A stretch of DNA of 64,000 nucleotides from Chloroflexota bacterium (lineage in GTDB: Bacteria; Chloroflexota; Limnocylindria; Limnocylindrales; CSP1-4): assembly GCA_030447745.1 (NCBI GenBank), contig JAUJOH010000002.1:289848-353847 (forward strand), read 5' to 3'. Positions 19,704 through 32,120 of this stretch are shown here, piece by piece (position 1 is the stretch's first letter; each line of letters starts with the position of its first letter). A model generated the notes under the pieces. That model was not told where the DNA came from and searched no databases. It saw only the letters and a program-made list of their open reading frames with translations. The position numbers and the translations under genes were made by a program.

Positions 19704-20516
19704 CTACCAGGTCACCGTGACGGAGATCGTTCCGGAGCTCAGCGGCGCGAGCTGCCGGAACGCGTCGCTGTAGAGGTCGATGACGCGCGAGCCGTAGCAC
19801 TGGCACCAGTCGACGAGCTTCACCCGGACGCAGCTGCCGCCGCGACACACCGTCACCGTCCGGCCGCGCCAGTCGCCCACCCGGAGCGCGGGTCCGGCGG
19901 CCGCGTACATTCCGCCCGGATACGCGTGATGGCAGGCGCTCACGCCGGCCTGGCAGTACCAGCTCGAGATGCCGGAGACGCTGTTGCCGGTCGCGGGTTG
20001 CGGCGGTGGCGGTTGCGGCGCGGGGGCGGCGGTCCGCGACGCCTCTCGCGCCGGAGCGGCGGTCGGCGGCGCCGGGTCCACCGCTGATGCGGCGCCCGTG
20101 CTCCCGCCCGTGCTCCGTGCGAGGGGTTGCGGCCGCGCAGTGGGCGTGGGCGTCGGCCGCGGAGTCGGCGTCGGCGTCGCGACGACGATGACCTCGACGG
20201 ACTGCGTGACTTCCGGCTCTGGTCGCGGCGCAAACGAGGGCGGGTCCTGCGGGAAGTCCAGGACGACCGCGACGGCCGCACTGGGCGTGGCCGATCCCGC
20301 GGGCGAGGCCGCGAGATGGGCGGGCGACGGGGCGACGACGCGCGTGAGGAGGGCGGGGTCCACCCTGGCCACCGGCGCGACCGGTGCGCGGCCGACGGCC
20401 ACGGTGGCACCGAGAGCCGTGGCCAGCGCGAGGAAGAGGAGGGCGGCTGCCGCCCTGAGGGGGACGGTTCGGGCGCGTGGAGCAGACGCTCCCGCCGAAC
20501 CGCGGGGCTTGGGCAC
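19704..20516 (-). CDS. Secreted RlpA-like double-psi beta-barrel protein with Pro/Thr-rich linker
   Basis: Signal/TM (TVPLRAAAALLFLALATALGATVAVG), TPTPTPRPTPTPTARPQ linker, C-terminal GISSWYCQAGVSACHHAYPGGMYAAAGPALRVGDWRGRTVTVCRGGSCVRVKLVDWCQCYGSRVIDLYSDAFRQLAPLSSG; GTG start near 20516. Confidence 0.8.
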   Translation of the reverse strand: MPKPRGSAGASAPRARTVPLRAAAALLFLALATALGATVAVGRAPVAPVARVDPALLTRVVAPSPAHLAASPAGSATPSAAVAVVLDFPQDPPSFAPRPEPEVTQSVEVIVVATPTPTPRPTPTPTARPQPLARSTGGSTGAASAVDPAPPTAAPAREASRTAAPAPQPPPPQPATGNSVSGISSWYCQAGVSACHHAYPGGMYAAAGPALRVGDWRGRTVTVCRGGSCVRVKLVDWCQCYGSRVIDLYSDAFRQLAPLSSGTISVTVTW

Positions 20517-20625
20517 CAGAGAAGGTTCGGCGGGGCGGGTCCCGCGGAAGGCAGGGTTCCCGGGCTCAGGGTTGCAACCGCATCGCAGCCGACCGGACCG
20601 GCGCGATTTGCTCGACCGCAGCGGA

Positions 20626-20703
20626 GCACCGGCCTCCGTCGCGGCGGTTAGCCGTCGGGTTGCGCGCCCGAGGCCGGCCCACCCGCCTCCGGTTCGGCGG
20701 TGC
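20626..20703 (-). ncRNA. Putative short c-di-AMP (ydaO/yuaA-like) riboswitch or related leader of the RlpA-like gene
   Basis: Minus strand GCACCGCCGAACCGGAGGCGGG...GCGCAACCCGACGGCTAACCGCCGCGACGGAGGCCGGTGC: ydaO-like GCCGAA-CC near the 5' end and ACCCGAC-GCTAAC near the 3' end, enclosed by a GCACCG/CGGTGC terminal pairing; shorter than typical ydaO elements. Confidence 0.35.
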
Positions 20704-20803
20704 ATCGTCTTGTCACATACCACGGGCGGTGGTGTTGGCGCCCGGGTTGGCCGGGTTTCTGGTCAGTTGCCAGCCGGAGTAGTCGCGGACGCCCGGGACG
20801 CCC

Positions 20804-20828
20804 CACGCACCATCCAGGATGGTGCGTG
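20804..20828. repeat. Perfect 11-bp inverted repeat, 3-nt loop
   Basis: CACGCACCATC-CAG-GATGGTGCGTG read directly from sequence. Confidence 0.85.
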
Positions 20829-21046
20829 ACCGAGGGGCGGCCCTCCTTCGTGCACGGCCCGAGGCCCGGCTCGTGCCAGGTCACGTCTCGTACCACAGGG
20901 AGTGGTATCCGACAGGACGCTGGCATCCGCGGGACGCCGGCCCCGCGGGGAGGCCGCGAGCATCAGGCTCTGCACTGCCGGCCGATGGACCTGCACGTCA
21001 TCGCCCCTCCCCAGTTCACGGGTGCACGATGCATCATGCGGACGCG

Positions 21047-21532
21047 ATGCGCGACCCCATCCTGACGCCCGTCGAGCGGCGCTTCGTCGCGGATGCGCGG
21101 CGGGCGGTCCTGGCCACGACCGACCCGCAGGGCAGGCCACGGCTCGTGCCCATCTGCCATGTGCTCGGCGAGACGGACGACGAGCTCGGCCGGCCGCGGC
21201 TCTACACGCCGATCGACGAGAAGCCCAAGGCGTCCCCGGATCCGCGGGCGCTGCCCCGGGTCCGCGATCTGCTCGTCGTGCCGGAGGCAGTCGTGCTCGT
21301 CGATCGCTGGGACGAGGACTGGACGCAGCTCGCGTGGCTGCGCCTCTATGGGCGCGGCGAGATCCTCGAGCCGCAGCCGCACGAGCGGGAGGAGCACGCC
21401 GCCGCGGTGGCGGGGCTCCGCGCCAAGTACCCGCAGTACGGGGCGCACCGGCTCGAGACACGACCGATCATCCGCATCACGGTCCACGCAGCCCGGCGAT
21501 GGGGCGAGCTCGCCTCGGCTCGCACGGGCTGA
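21047..21532 (+). CDS. PPOX-class F420-dependent oxidoreductase (TIGR03668-like)
   Basis: MRDPILTPVERRFVADARRAVLATTDPQGRPRLVPICHVLGE...LYTPIDEKPK...VRDLLVVPEAVVLVDRWDEDWTQLAWLRLYGRGEIL. Confidence 0.83.
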   Translation: MRDPILTPVERRFVADARRAVLATTDPQGRPRLVPICHVLGETDDELGRPRLYTPIDEKPKASPDPRALPRVRDLLVVPEAVVLVDRWDEDWTQLAWLRLYGRGEILEPQPHEREEHAAAVAGLRAKYPQYGAHRLETRPIIRITVHAARRWGELASARTG

Positions 21533-21574
21533 AGCGCGTCAGCGACCACCACCGCCACGCGGCGGCCGCCACCG

Positions 21575-21859
21575 TCAGACGACGGGCGTCGGCGGCGCTC
21601 CTGGAGCCGGCCGTGTCCGGGCGTGACCCGAACCTGGCGTCCAGCGGTTCGGGCCCTCCTCGACCGGCACGCCGAGCTCTTCGAGCAGCCGGCGGCTGCT
21701 GGCCGCCACGTCGCGGACGGCCGCCTCGAACGCCTCGGTGTTGCGCGCCGACGGCGCCCGGTAGCCGCTGAGCTTGCGGACGAACTGGAGCGCGGCCGCC
21801 TCGATCTCGCCCGTCGTGGCCGCCTCCGGGCGGCGGAGTTGCTTGATGCTTCGACACAT
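21575..21859 (-). CDS. DUF2277-type protein
   Basis: MCRSIKQLRRPEAATTGEIEAAALQFVRKLSGYRAPSARNTEAFEAAVRDVAASSRRLLEELG. Confidence 0.83.
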   Translation of the reverse strand: MCRSIKQLRRPEAATTGEIEAAALQFVRKLSGYRAPSARNTEAFEAAVRDVAASSRRLLEELGVPVEEGPNRWTPGSGHARTRPAPGAPPTPVV

Positions 21860-21877
21860 GCCGCTACGGTACGGTGC

Positions 21878-22373
21878 ATGCGGCCATCACGCCAGCGAGC
21901 TGCCCGGACCCAGGAGACGTACCAGGTGATCGAGGCCCTCGGCATGCGGCCGCACCGGGAGGGCGGCTGGTACGTCGAGACGTGGCGGGCCCCGGCCGCT
22001 CCGGGCGAGCGGGCCGCGGGCAGCGCGATCCTGTTCCTGCTCGCCAGCGGAGAGCGGTCGCGCTGGCACCGCGTCGACGCCGCCGAGGTCTGGCAGTGGT
22101 CGGCCGGCGAGCCCCTCGCGCTCCGGGTCGCGGCGGGCGACGACGTCCCGGTCGCCGTCCACCGGCTCGGCGGTGAGGTGCGTCGCGGCGACGAGCCGCA
22201 GGCCGTCGTTCCGGCGGGCGCTTGGCAGGCCGCGCGACCGCTCGGCGCGTGGAGCCCTGGTCGGCTGCATCGTGACCCCGGCGTTCACCTTCGAGGGCTT
22301 CGAGCTTGCGCCCGAGGGCTGGGAGCCGGGCGGCGCTCAGCCCCGCTCGGCGATCCCCCACCGCGACCCGTAG
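21878..22373 (+). pseudogene. DUF985-type cupin, interrupted by one apparent frameshift near 22254-22258
   Basis: Frame 2: YQVIEALGMRPHREGGWYVETWRAP...LLASGERSRWHRVDAAEVWQWSAGEPL...VVPAGAWQAARPLGAWS; continues in another frame as LVGCIVTPAFTFEGFELAPEGWEPG to TAG at 22371. Confidence 0.8.
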
Positions 22374-23277
22374 TCGTCGACCAGCTGCAGTCGCTGGCCG
22401 CGGCCGCGCCGGGCAGCCGCGTCAGCGGATCAGGGAATCGCCACTCGATCGGGCCGGTGTAGCAGTGCGCGAGCGCGCTGCACGTGGCGGCGCTCAGGTC
22501 CCAGTTTCGGCCGGCCACGTACGGGCCGCGGTCGATCACCGGCACCGTGACCACCCGCCCGTTGGCCGGGTTGCGGAAGGTGACGGCCGCAGCGCACGGA
22601 AGCGTCTTGTGAGCGACGCCCATGATCGACGTCGAGTACGTCTGGCCGCACGCCGTCCGATTGCCGTAGAACCCCGGGCCGTACCAGCTCACGTCCGGGT
22701 CGTAGTTCCAGCCACCGGACGAGGTGTCGACGGGTGCCGGTGTGGCGGTCGGTGCGGGCTCCTGCGGGGCGGGCTCCTGCGGGGCGGGCTCCTCCGCTGC
22801 CGGCTCCTGCGGTGCGCCGGCTCCTGCGGGGCGGGCTCCTGCGGGGCGGGCTCCTCCGGGGGCGGGCTCCTGCTCGGTGGCGCCGCCGCCGGCGGCCGGT
22901 GCGGACGGCGCGGGCCGCGCTCGGCCGATCGGAGCCACCGTTGGACGCGGCGTCGGTGGCGGTGTGGCGATGATCGTCACACGAGGCGCGACCGCCGGGT
23001 TGCCAACGTCGCCACGCTCCGGCGGAGGCGGCGGAGCGGCCGGGTCGACGATGCGCTCGGCACGGCCAAGCACGCCCGACGATCGGTACGCGGGGTCGAG
23101 TGTGGGCGTCGTCACCGCCATCCCCGTCACATCGCGTCGGGCCTCCACCGGCTGGAGGAGGGCCGGGTCGATCGGCAAGTCCGCGCCAGGGGCGCGCGAA
23201 CCCACAGGTCCGGGAACGGCAACCAGGGCGAGCGCGACGATGAGCGCGGCGCTCGCGACGACTCTGGGGAGTCGCAC
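22285..23277 (-). CDS. Secreted RlpA-like double-psi beta-barrel protein with PQEPA-repeat linker
   Basis: DVSWYGPGFYGNRTACGQTYSTSIMGVAHKTLPCAAAVTFRNPANGRVVTVPVIDRGPYVAGRNWDLSAATCSALAHCYTGPIEWRFP; GTG start at 23277; C-terminus overlaps the cupin gene convergently. Confidence 0.8.
   Translation of the reverse strand: MRLPRVVASAALIVALALVAVPGPVGSRAPGADLPIDPALLQPVEARRDVTGMAVTTPTLDPAYRSSGVLGRAERIVDPAAPPPPPERGDVGNPAVAPRVTIIATPPPTPRPTVAPIGRARPAPSAPAAGGGATEQEPAPGGARPAGARPAGAGAPQEPAAEEPAPQEPAPQEPAPTATPAPVDTSSGGWNYDPDVSWYGPGFYGNRTACGQTYSTSIMGVAHKTLPCAAAVTFRNPANGRVVTVPVIDRGPYVAGRNWDLSAATCSALAHCYTGPIEWRFPDPLTRLPGAAAASDCSWSTTTGRGGGSPSGAERRPAPSPRAQARSPRR
22747..22870. repeat. Imperfect in-frame tandem repeats (GGGCTCCTGCGGGGC units) coding for Pro/Glu/Ala-rich linker
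   Basis: Repeated gcgggctcctgcggggcgggctcctgcgg...; minus strand reads APQEPAPQEPAP / GARPAGARPAGA. Confidence 0.75.
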
Positions 23278-23361
23278 GTCTCGGGACCGTAACAGAGACG
23301 GGCCGAGCCGTTCGCGGATGACGGGTGCCGAACCTTTCGGCGGCGTGACAGACTGGTCGTG

Positions 23362-24257
23362 ATGCCGGCACGGACGATCCACGTCGACCCCACGATCGAC
23401 CTGCGGCTGACCCTCGGGCCGCTCCGGCGCGGGACCGGCGACCCCACGATCTGGGTCGAGCCCGGCCTCGTCGCGCGAGCGACGCGGACCGTGGACGGCC
23501 CGGCTGCAGTCGTGATCCGGCAGCGCCGTGACCGGCTCGAGGCGGAGGCCCACGGCGCCGCGCCGACCGCCTGCTCGCGCGGCTGCCCGGACTCGTCGGC
23601 GCCGACGACGAGCCGCTGTCGCTCCGCCCCGCGCATCCCCTGCTCGCCGAGCTGCGGCACCGCTTCCGGGGCCTGCGGATCGGCCGGACCGGGAACGTCA
23701 CGGAGGCCCTCGTCCAGGCGATTCTCGAGCAGAAGGTGACGGGGACCGAGGCGTTCCGGGCTGGCGGCTGATGGTGCGTACCTACGGGCAGCCGGCGCCG
23801 GGCGGGCTCGGGCTGTGGGTCGCGCCTGCGGCGGAGACGCTCGCGGCGCCGCCGTATCACGCCTTCCACCCGCTTGGCGTCGAGCGACGCCGGGCGGAGA
23901 CGATCTGCGCGTGTCACCGCGCGAGCGGCCAGGCTCGACGAGCTTGTCGACCTCCTGCTCGAGGAGGCGTACCGGCGCCTCGTCTCGTTCCCGGGTGTCG
24001 GGCCGTGGACCGCCGCGGAGGTCGCGTTGCGGGCGCTCGGGGACCCGGACGCCGTCAGCGTCGGAGACTTCCACCTGCCGCACCTCGTGTCGTGGGCCCT
24101 GGCCGGCGAGCCTCGCGCCGACGACGCCAGGATGCTCGAGCTGCTCGAGCCGTACCGCGGCCAGCGCGGCCGCGTCATCCGCCTTCTCGAGGCCAGCGGC
24201 ATCCGCCCGCCGCGGTACGGGCCGCGGCTGGCGCCCCGGTCGATCGCGGCGCTGTGA
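23362..24257 (+). pseudogene. AlkA-like DNA-3-methyladenine glycosylase / HhH-GPD protein spread over three reading frames
   Basis: Segments in successive frames: MPARTIHVDPTIDLRLTLGPLRRGTGDPTIWVEPG...; [80 protein letters not shown]...; [60 protein letters not shown]. Confidence 0.8.
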
Positions 24258-24304
24258 CCGCCGGGGACGGGAAGGGCCCGCGACCCGGCGTACACTCGAC
24301 GGAC

Positions 24305-28108
<3,804 letters not shown>

Positions 28109-28180
28109 CACAGCGCCGGGTCGGACGGAGCGTTCGGGCGCCCCCGTTGCAGCTCCTGACCCTGGCTGCGCCGGCCGCCC

Positions 28181-29131
28181 CTACTGGCTGAAGGTGTCGC
28201 AGGCGTCGGCGGAGCCTTCGCGGAAGCCGCGCTGGAACCAGTCCATCCGCTGCTCGGACGAGCCGTGCGTCCACGTCTCTGGGTTGACGCCGCGCCCGGA
28301 CTGCTGCTGGATCCGGTCGTCGCCCACGGCCGCGGCCGCCTCGAGACCCTCGCGGATGTCCTCCTCCGTGATCGACTGGACCGCCTGCTCGTCCGGCTGC
28401 GCCCAGACCGAGTGGGCCCAGACGCCGGCGAAGCAGTCGGCCTGGAGCTCCTGCCGCACGGAGAGCTCGTTCGCCCGGTCCGGGTTGGCCCGCTGCTCCT
28501 GCCGCACCTGATCGCTGATCCCGAGCACCGTCTGGACGTGGTGCCCGAACTCGTGCGCGATGACGTACGCCTGGGCGAAGTCGCCCGACGCGCCGAACCG
28601 TGTGTCGAGCTCGCGGAAGAACGAGAGATCCAGGTAGATCTTGCGGTCGACCGGGCAATAGAAGGGGCCGACCTGCGACGACGCCTGCCCACAGCCGGTG
28701 TCCACCGCCTGCTCGAACAGCACCAGTCGCGTGTCCTCGTACTCCCGTCCCGCGTCCACGAAGGCCCGCTGCCAGGTGACCTGAACGTCCTCGACCACGG
28801 CCTTCACGAACTCGACCTGCTCCTCCTCGGCCGGCAGCCCGCCGTCCCGGCCTGGTGCCTGCACCTCCCCGAAGCCGCCAGCGGGTCCGCGGCTGGTGTC
28901 GCCTCCCGGTCCCCCGGTCCCGAGCCCGCCACCGCACATCTGGAGAGCGACGAAGGCGAGGACGATGAGGAGGCCGAAGCCGCCCATCCCGCCGGTCCGG
29001 ATCGGGATGCCGCCGCCGCCGCGGCGGAACCCGCCGCCACGGCCGAACCCGCCGCCGCGGCCGAATCCGCCGAAGCCGCCGCCACCGCGGCGATCCTCGA
29101 CGTAGTTGCGCGAGGCTCGCTTCCATCTCAT
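28181..29131 (-). CDS. Neutral zinc metallopeptidase (YpfJ-like) with Gly/Arg-rich N-terminus
   Basis: VIAHEFGHHVQTVLGISDQVR (HExxH); ELQADCFAGVWAHSV; HGSSEQRMDWFQRGFREGSADACDTFSQ. Confidence 0.92.
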   Translation of the reverse strand: MRWKRASRNYVEDRRGGGGFGGFGRGGGFGRGGGFRRGGGGIPIRTGGMGGFGLLIVLAFVALQMCGGGLGTGGPGGDTSRGPAGGFGEVQAPGRDGGLPAEEEQVEFVKAVVEDVQVTWQRAFVDAGREYEDTRLVLFEQAVDTGCGQASSQVGPFYCPVDRKIYLDLSFFRELDTRFGASGDFAQAYVIAHEFGHHVQTVLGISDQVRQEQRANPDRANELSVRQELQADCFAGVWAHSVWAQPDEQAVQSITEEDIREGLEAAAAVGDDRIQQQSGRGVNPETWTHGSSEQRMDWFQRGFREGSADACDTFSQ

Positions 29132-29346
29132 GTCGGTCGTCTCCGTGTCATCCCGCGCGCGCGTACGGCGGGAAGGCCCGACGCTAGGCGCAAGGCCGGT
29201 CGTCCGGGTGCGCCAGCCTGCCGGACCGCATCCCAGCGACGTGACAACGCCCGCCCCGAAGGATCGCCACGGCCGTGGCGGCGCGGCGGTCCGCGGACCA
29301 CGAGCCGACCGGCGCGCGCTGCTAGCCTTGTCGCTCGCACGTCGCG

Positions 29347-30126
29347 ATGGAGGCGCCGGTGGACCTGGGGCTCGAGGGCAGGCGGATCATGGTCGGCGGC
29401 GCGAGCCGCGGCCTCGGTGCGGCGATCGCGGAGGCCGCCGCCGAGGAAGGCGCCAGGACGGCCCTGGTTGCCCGGCAGTCCGAGGCGCTCCGCGCTGTCG
29501 CCAGCAGGCTCGGCGGGGTGACCATCGCGGCCGATCTCACCACGGCGGACGGTCCCGCGGACGCTACCCGACGCGCAATCGACGCGCTCGGCGGACTCGA
29601 CGGCCTGGTCGTCAACTCCGGCGGTCCGCCGCCCGGCAGCTTCGCCGCGCTCGACGAGACGGCGTGGGAGCGCGCGATCACGGGAACGCTCCAGGCCGCA
29701 CTCCGCGTCATCAGGACGGCGCTGCCGGCACTCGACGACGGGTGCGATCCGGCCATCCTGCTCGTGCTCTCGTCGTCCGTTCGCGAGCCGGTCGCCAATC
29801 TCGTGACGTCCAACGTGCTGCGACCCGGGCTGAACGGGCTGATCAAGAGCCTCGTCGGCGAGATCGCGCCGATCAGGATCAACGGGATCGCGCCCGGCCG
29901 GATCGACACCGACCGGGTCCGCTCCCTCGATCGGACGCGGAGCGAGGAGTCCGGGCAGCCGATCGAGGAGGTCAAGGCGCAGAACGTCGCGCGCATTCCG
30001 CTCGGTCGGTACGGCGAGCCGGCCGAGCTCGGTCGCGTCGGCGCGTTCCTGCTGTCGCGGGCCGCGTCGTACGTGAACGGCGTCGTCGTGGCGGTCGACG
30101 GGGGCATGATCCGGAGCCTGCCGTGA
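29347..30126 (+). CDS. SDR-family oxidoreductase
   Basis: LGLEGRRIMVGGASRGLGAAIAEAAAEEGARTALVARQSEAL; LVVNSGGPPPGSFAALDE; C-terminal FLLSRAASYVNGVVVAVDGGMIRSLP. Confidence 0.92.
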   Translation: MEAPVDLGLEGRRIMVGGASRGLGAAIAEAAAEEGARTALVARQSEALRAVASRLGGVTIAADLTTADGPADATRRAIDALGGLDGLVVNSGGPPPGSFAALDETAWERAITGTLQAALRVIRTALPALDDGCDPAILLVLSSSVREPVANLVTSNVLRPGLNGLIKSLVGEIAPIRINGIAPGRIDTDRVRSLDRTRSEESGQPIEEVKAQNVARIPLGRYGEPAELGRVGAFLLSRAASYVNGVVVAVDGGMIRSLP

Positions 30127-30419
30127 CCGCGGCGGCGACCGGATCGGCGTGAAAGACGGAGGCGGCGCCCCCTGCCCCGAGAGGACGCCGCCGGGATGTG
30201 CTGGATCGGTGTCCCGCGAGGGGAACGTGCCTTGCACGCTACGGGAGCGCCGCGCGGACCGTCAGCCGTCATCGGTCCTCGACGCGGGTGGCTCGATGTC
30301 GGGATCCGGATGGACGATTGACGATCGGCGCGCCCTGAGCGACTCCCGGGTGTCGCGCGCGTCCGTTCGCCCCTGAGTGACCGCCCGTCAGTCGGCGCTC
30401 AGTCGTGCCACCGTGGGCT

Positions 30420-30442
30420 GCCACTCAGTCTCGCTGAGTGGC
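30420..30442. repeat. 9-bp inverted repeat with 5-nt loop in a long intergenic gap
   Basis: GCCACTCAG-TCTCG-CTGAGTGGC. Confidence 0.75.
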
Positions 30443-30804
30443 TGTCGCACACGCGAGCGTGATCTCCGCTGACTGCATCCTGGTCGCTCCGGCACGCTCG
30501 CACGTCGCGGAGCCGCTCAGCGTGGATGAGGGCCGACGGGCGAGAGCCGGCCCAGCCGTCGCGAGCGCCGGGAGTGCGGCCAGTGATCGGCCCGGCGCGC
30601 GGCCGCCGCCGCCGGAGGAAGTGACGGATGCAGCCGATGCCTGCGGCGCGCCACCACGATGGTCCACGTGGCCGCCCCGGTCGAAGGACACCGCCTGGCA
30701 CGGGCCCGAGCTGAAGCCGGTCGATCGCCGCCGCACGGCGGATCAGGGACCGACGACCGATCGAGCCGCCGAGCCCGGTTGCGCGAACCGCGCGATGGCG
30801 TCGG

Positions 30805-31245
30805 TCAGTTCCGATCCCAGTCTCCCGGGACCTCGAGGGCGTGATCGGCCCCGGGCAGCTCGACGATCTCGGCCGCCGCGAGCCCGGCCGCGGCTGCCCG
30901 GTCCCACGTCGATCCGCCGTGCCGCCGACGAGAACGAAGCCCGCGGAGACCGAAGCGACGTTCGTTCCCTCGGCCGCAATGAGCGGCGTCAGACCGGCGG
31001 CGCTCCTCCGCCGCGGCGAGCGTCGTCAGCGACTTCGCGATCAGCAGCGGTTTGCCGTCGCGACCTCGGACCACGTCGCCTCCGCTCGTCGCTCGACCCA
31101 GTTCGACGGATCACCGCTGTCGGGATCGAACGTGTCCGAGACGACCATCACGTTGCGACCGGCGGCAGCGAGCAAGGCGGGCATTGTCCGCGGAATAGCC
31201 GGCGCCGGGGAGGACGATGGCCGGCCGCCCTGGTCGAGCGCGTGG
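30805..31245 (-). pseudogene. Alpha/beta hydrolase-like gene broken by several frameshifts
   Basis: Minus-strand fragments in successive frames: PAIVLPGAGYSAD / MPALLAAAGRNVMVVSDTFDPDSGDPSNWVERRAEATWSEVA / KPLLIAKSLTTLAA / TPLIAAEGTNVASVSAGFVLVGGTAD / WDRAAAAGLAAAEIVELPGADHALEVPGDWDRN*. Confidence 0.72.
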
Positions 31246-31329
31246 CACGGCCCGAGCCGCCGGTCGATCGTCGGCCCCGCGGTCGATTCTCGCCGCGAGG
31301 GCGTCCAGCGCGCCTCGTCGCCGCATCGC

Positions 31330-31928
31330 CCGGCGGGCCGCGGCGTGGCGCGCGGGAAGTGACGCAGGTGATGGCCCGGGCGGATGTGGCTCGACGGCCG
31401 TAGTGCGTGCTGATCGGGACCCAGCCGCGCGGCAGGTCGTGATCATCTCGGCGTCGGACTCGGCGCTCGTCAGTCTCGCCCATCAGACGCCGACCAACCA
31501 GCCGAGCCGGACTGGTTGTCCGTCGCGACCGACGGCCCACGAGAACGCCCGCCGGCCGAGCAGGTTGGCCATGCGGCGGACCGGCGGCATGCCTCGCCGC
31601 CCGATCACTCCGGGCGGCGCGGGTCGGTGCCGCCGGCCGCGGCCGATCGCGCGCGGCGCTGGCCGTCGCCGTCGAGCGTCGTGGCGTCGAAGCCGCGCTC
31701 GAGCGCGTCGGCGAACCCAGTCCGAAGGGCCGCGCGCTTGCCGCGGTTCGGTCGCTGGCGGATGACCCGCGCACCGGCTCGTTGCGCTGTCTGCGCGGTG
31801 TCGTCTGAACCGTCGTCGACCACGAGAACGGGCAGGTGCCGGGCTGCCTCGATCACCACGCGGCCGATGCGCGGCCCCTCGTCGTGGGCGGGGACCAGCG
31901 CCAGGACGCGCAGGCGCGCTTGCGTCAC
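31330..31928 (-). pseudogene. Family 2 glycosyltransferase (DPM1/polyprenyl-phosphate type), internally deleted and frameshifted
   Basis: [84 protein letters not shown], then other frames give IGRRGMPPVRRMANLLGRRAFSWAVG, GWLVGRRLMGET, AEMITTC, GWVPISTHYG. Confidence 0.72.
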
Positions 31929-31967
31929 GAGCGGCTCCGGGCCGGCCCGACACGGAAGGTGGGATGG

Positions 31968-32041
31968 TCGGGGCGGCGGGATTTGAACCCACGACCTTAT
32001 CGTCCCGAACGATACGCGCTACCAAGCTGCGCCACGCCCCG
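31968..32041 (-). tRNA. tRNA-Pro(CGG)
   Basis: Minus: CGGGGCGTGGCGCAGCTTGGTAGCGCGTATCGTTCGGGACGATAAGGTCGTGGGTTCAAATCCCGCCGCCCCGA; acceptor CGGGGCG/CGCCCCG, anticodon arm TATCG-TTCGGGA-CGATA, T loop GGTTCAAATCC. Confidence 0.95.
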
Positions 32042-32120
32042 ACCGAGTGCCCGTTGAACCAGGCCCGGGCATGATAGCAGGGCCGCCCTTGCCGGCCGCG
32101 GTCCCAGCGCCGGACGTTGG

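Noticed and set aside
22747-22870. Possible CRISPR-like array from regularly spaced GGGCTCCTGCGGGGC units
   Set aside because: No spacers. The units are contiguous codon repeats encoding the APQEP/GARPA linker of the RlpA-like protein.
23528-24304. Long N-terminal extension of the metH ORF (track start 23528)
   Set aside because: This part overlaps the decayed AlkA gene and only briefly matches it in frame. MetH homology begins after ATG 24305.
24258-24304. Looked for a cobalamin or SAM riboswitch upstream of metH
   Set aside because: Only ~47 nt separate the AlkA remnant from metH, and no B12-box-like or SAM-box-like sequence was seen.
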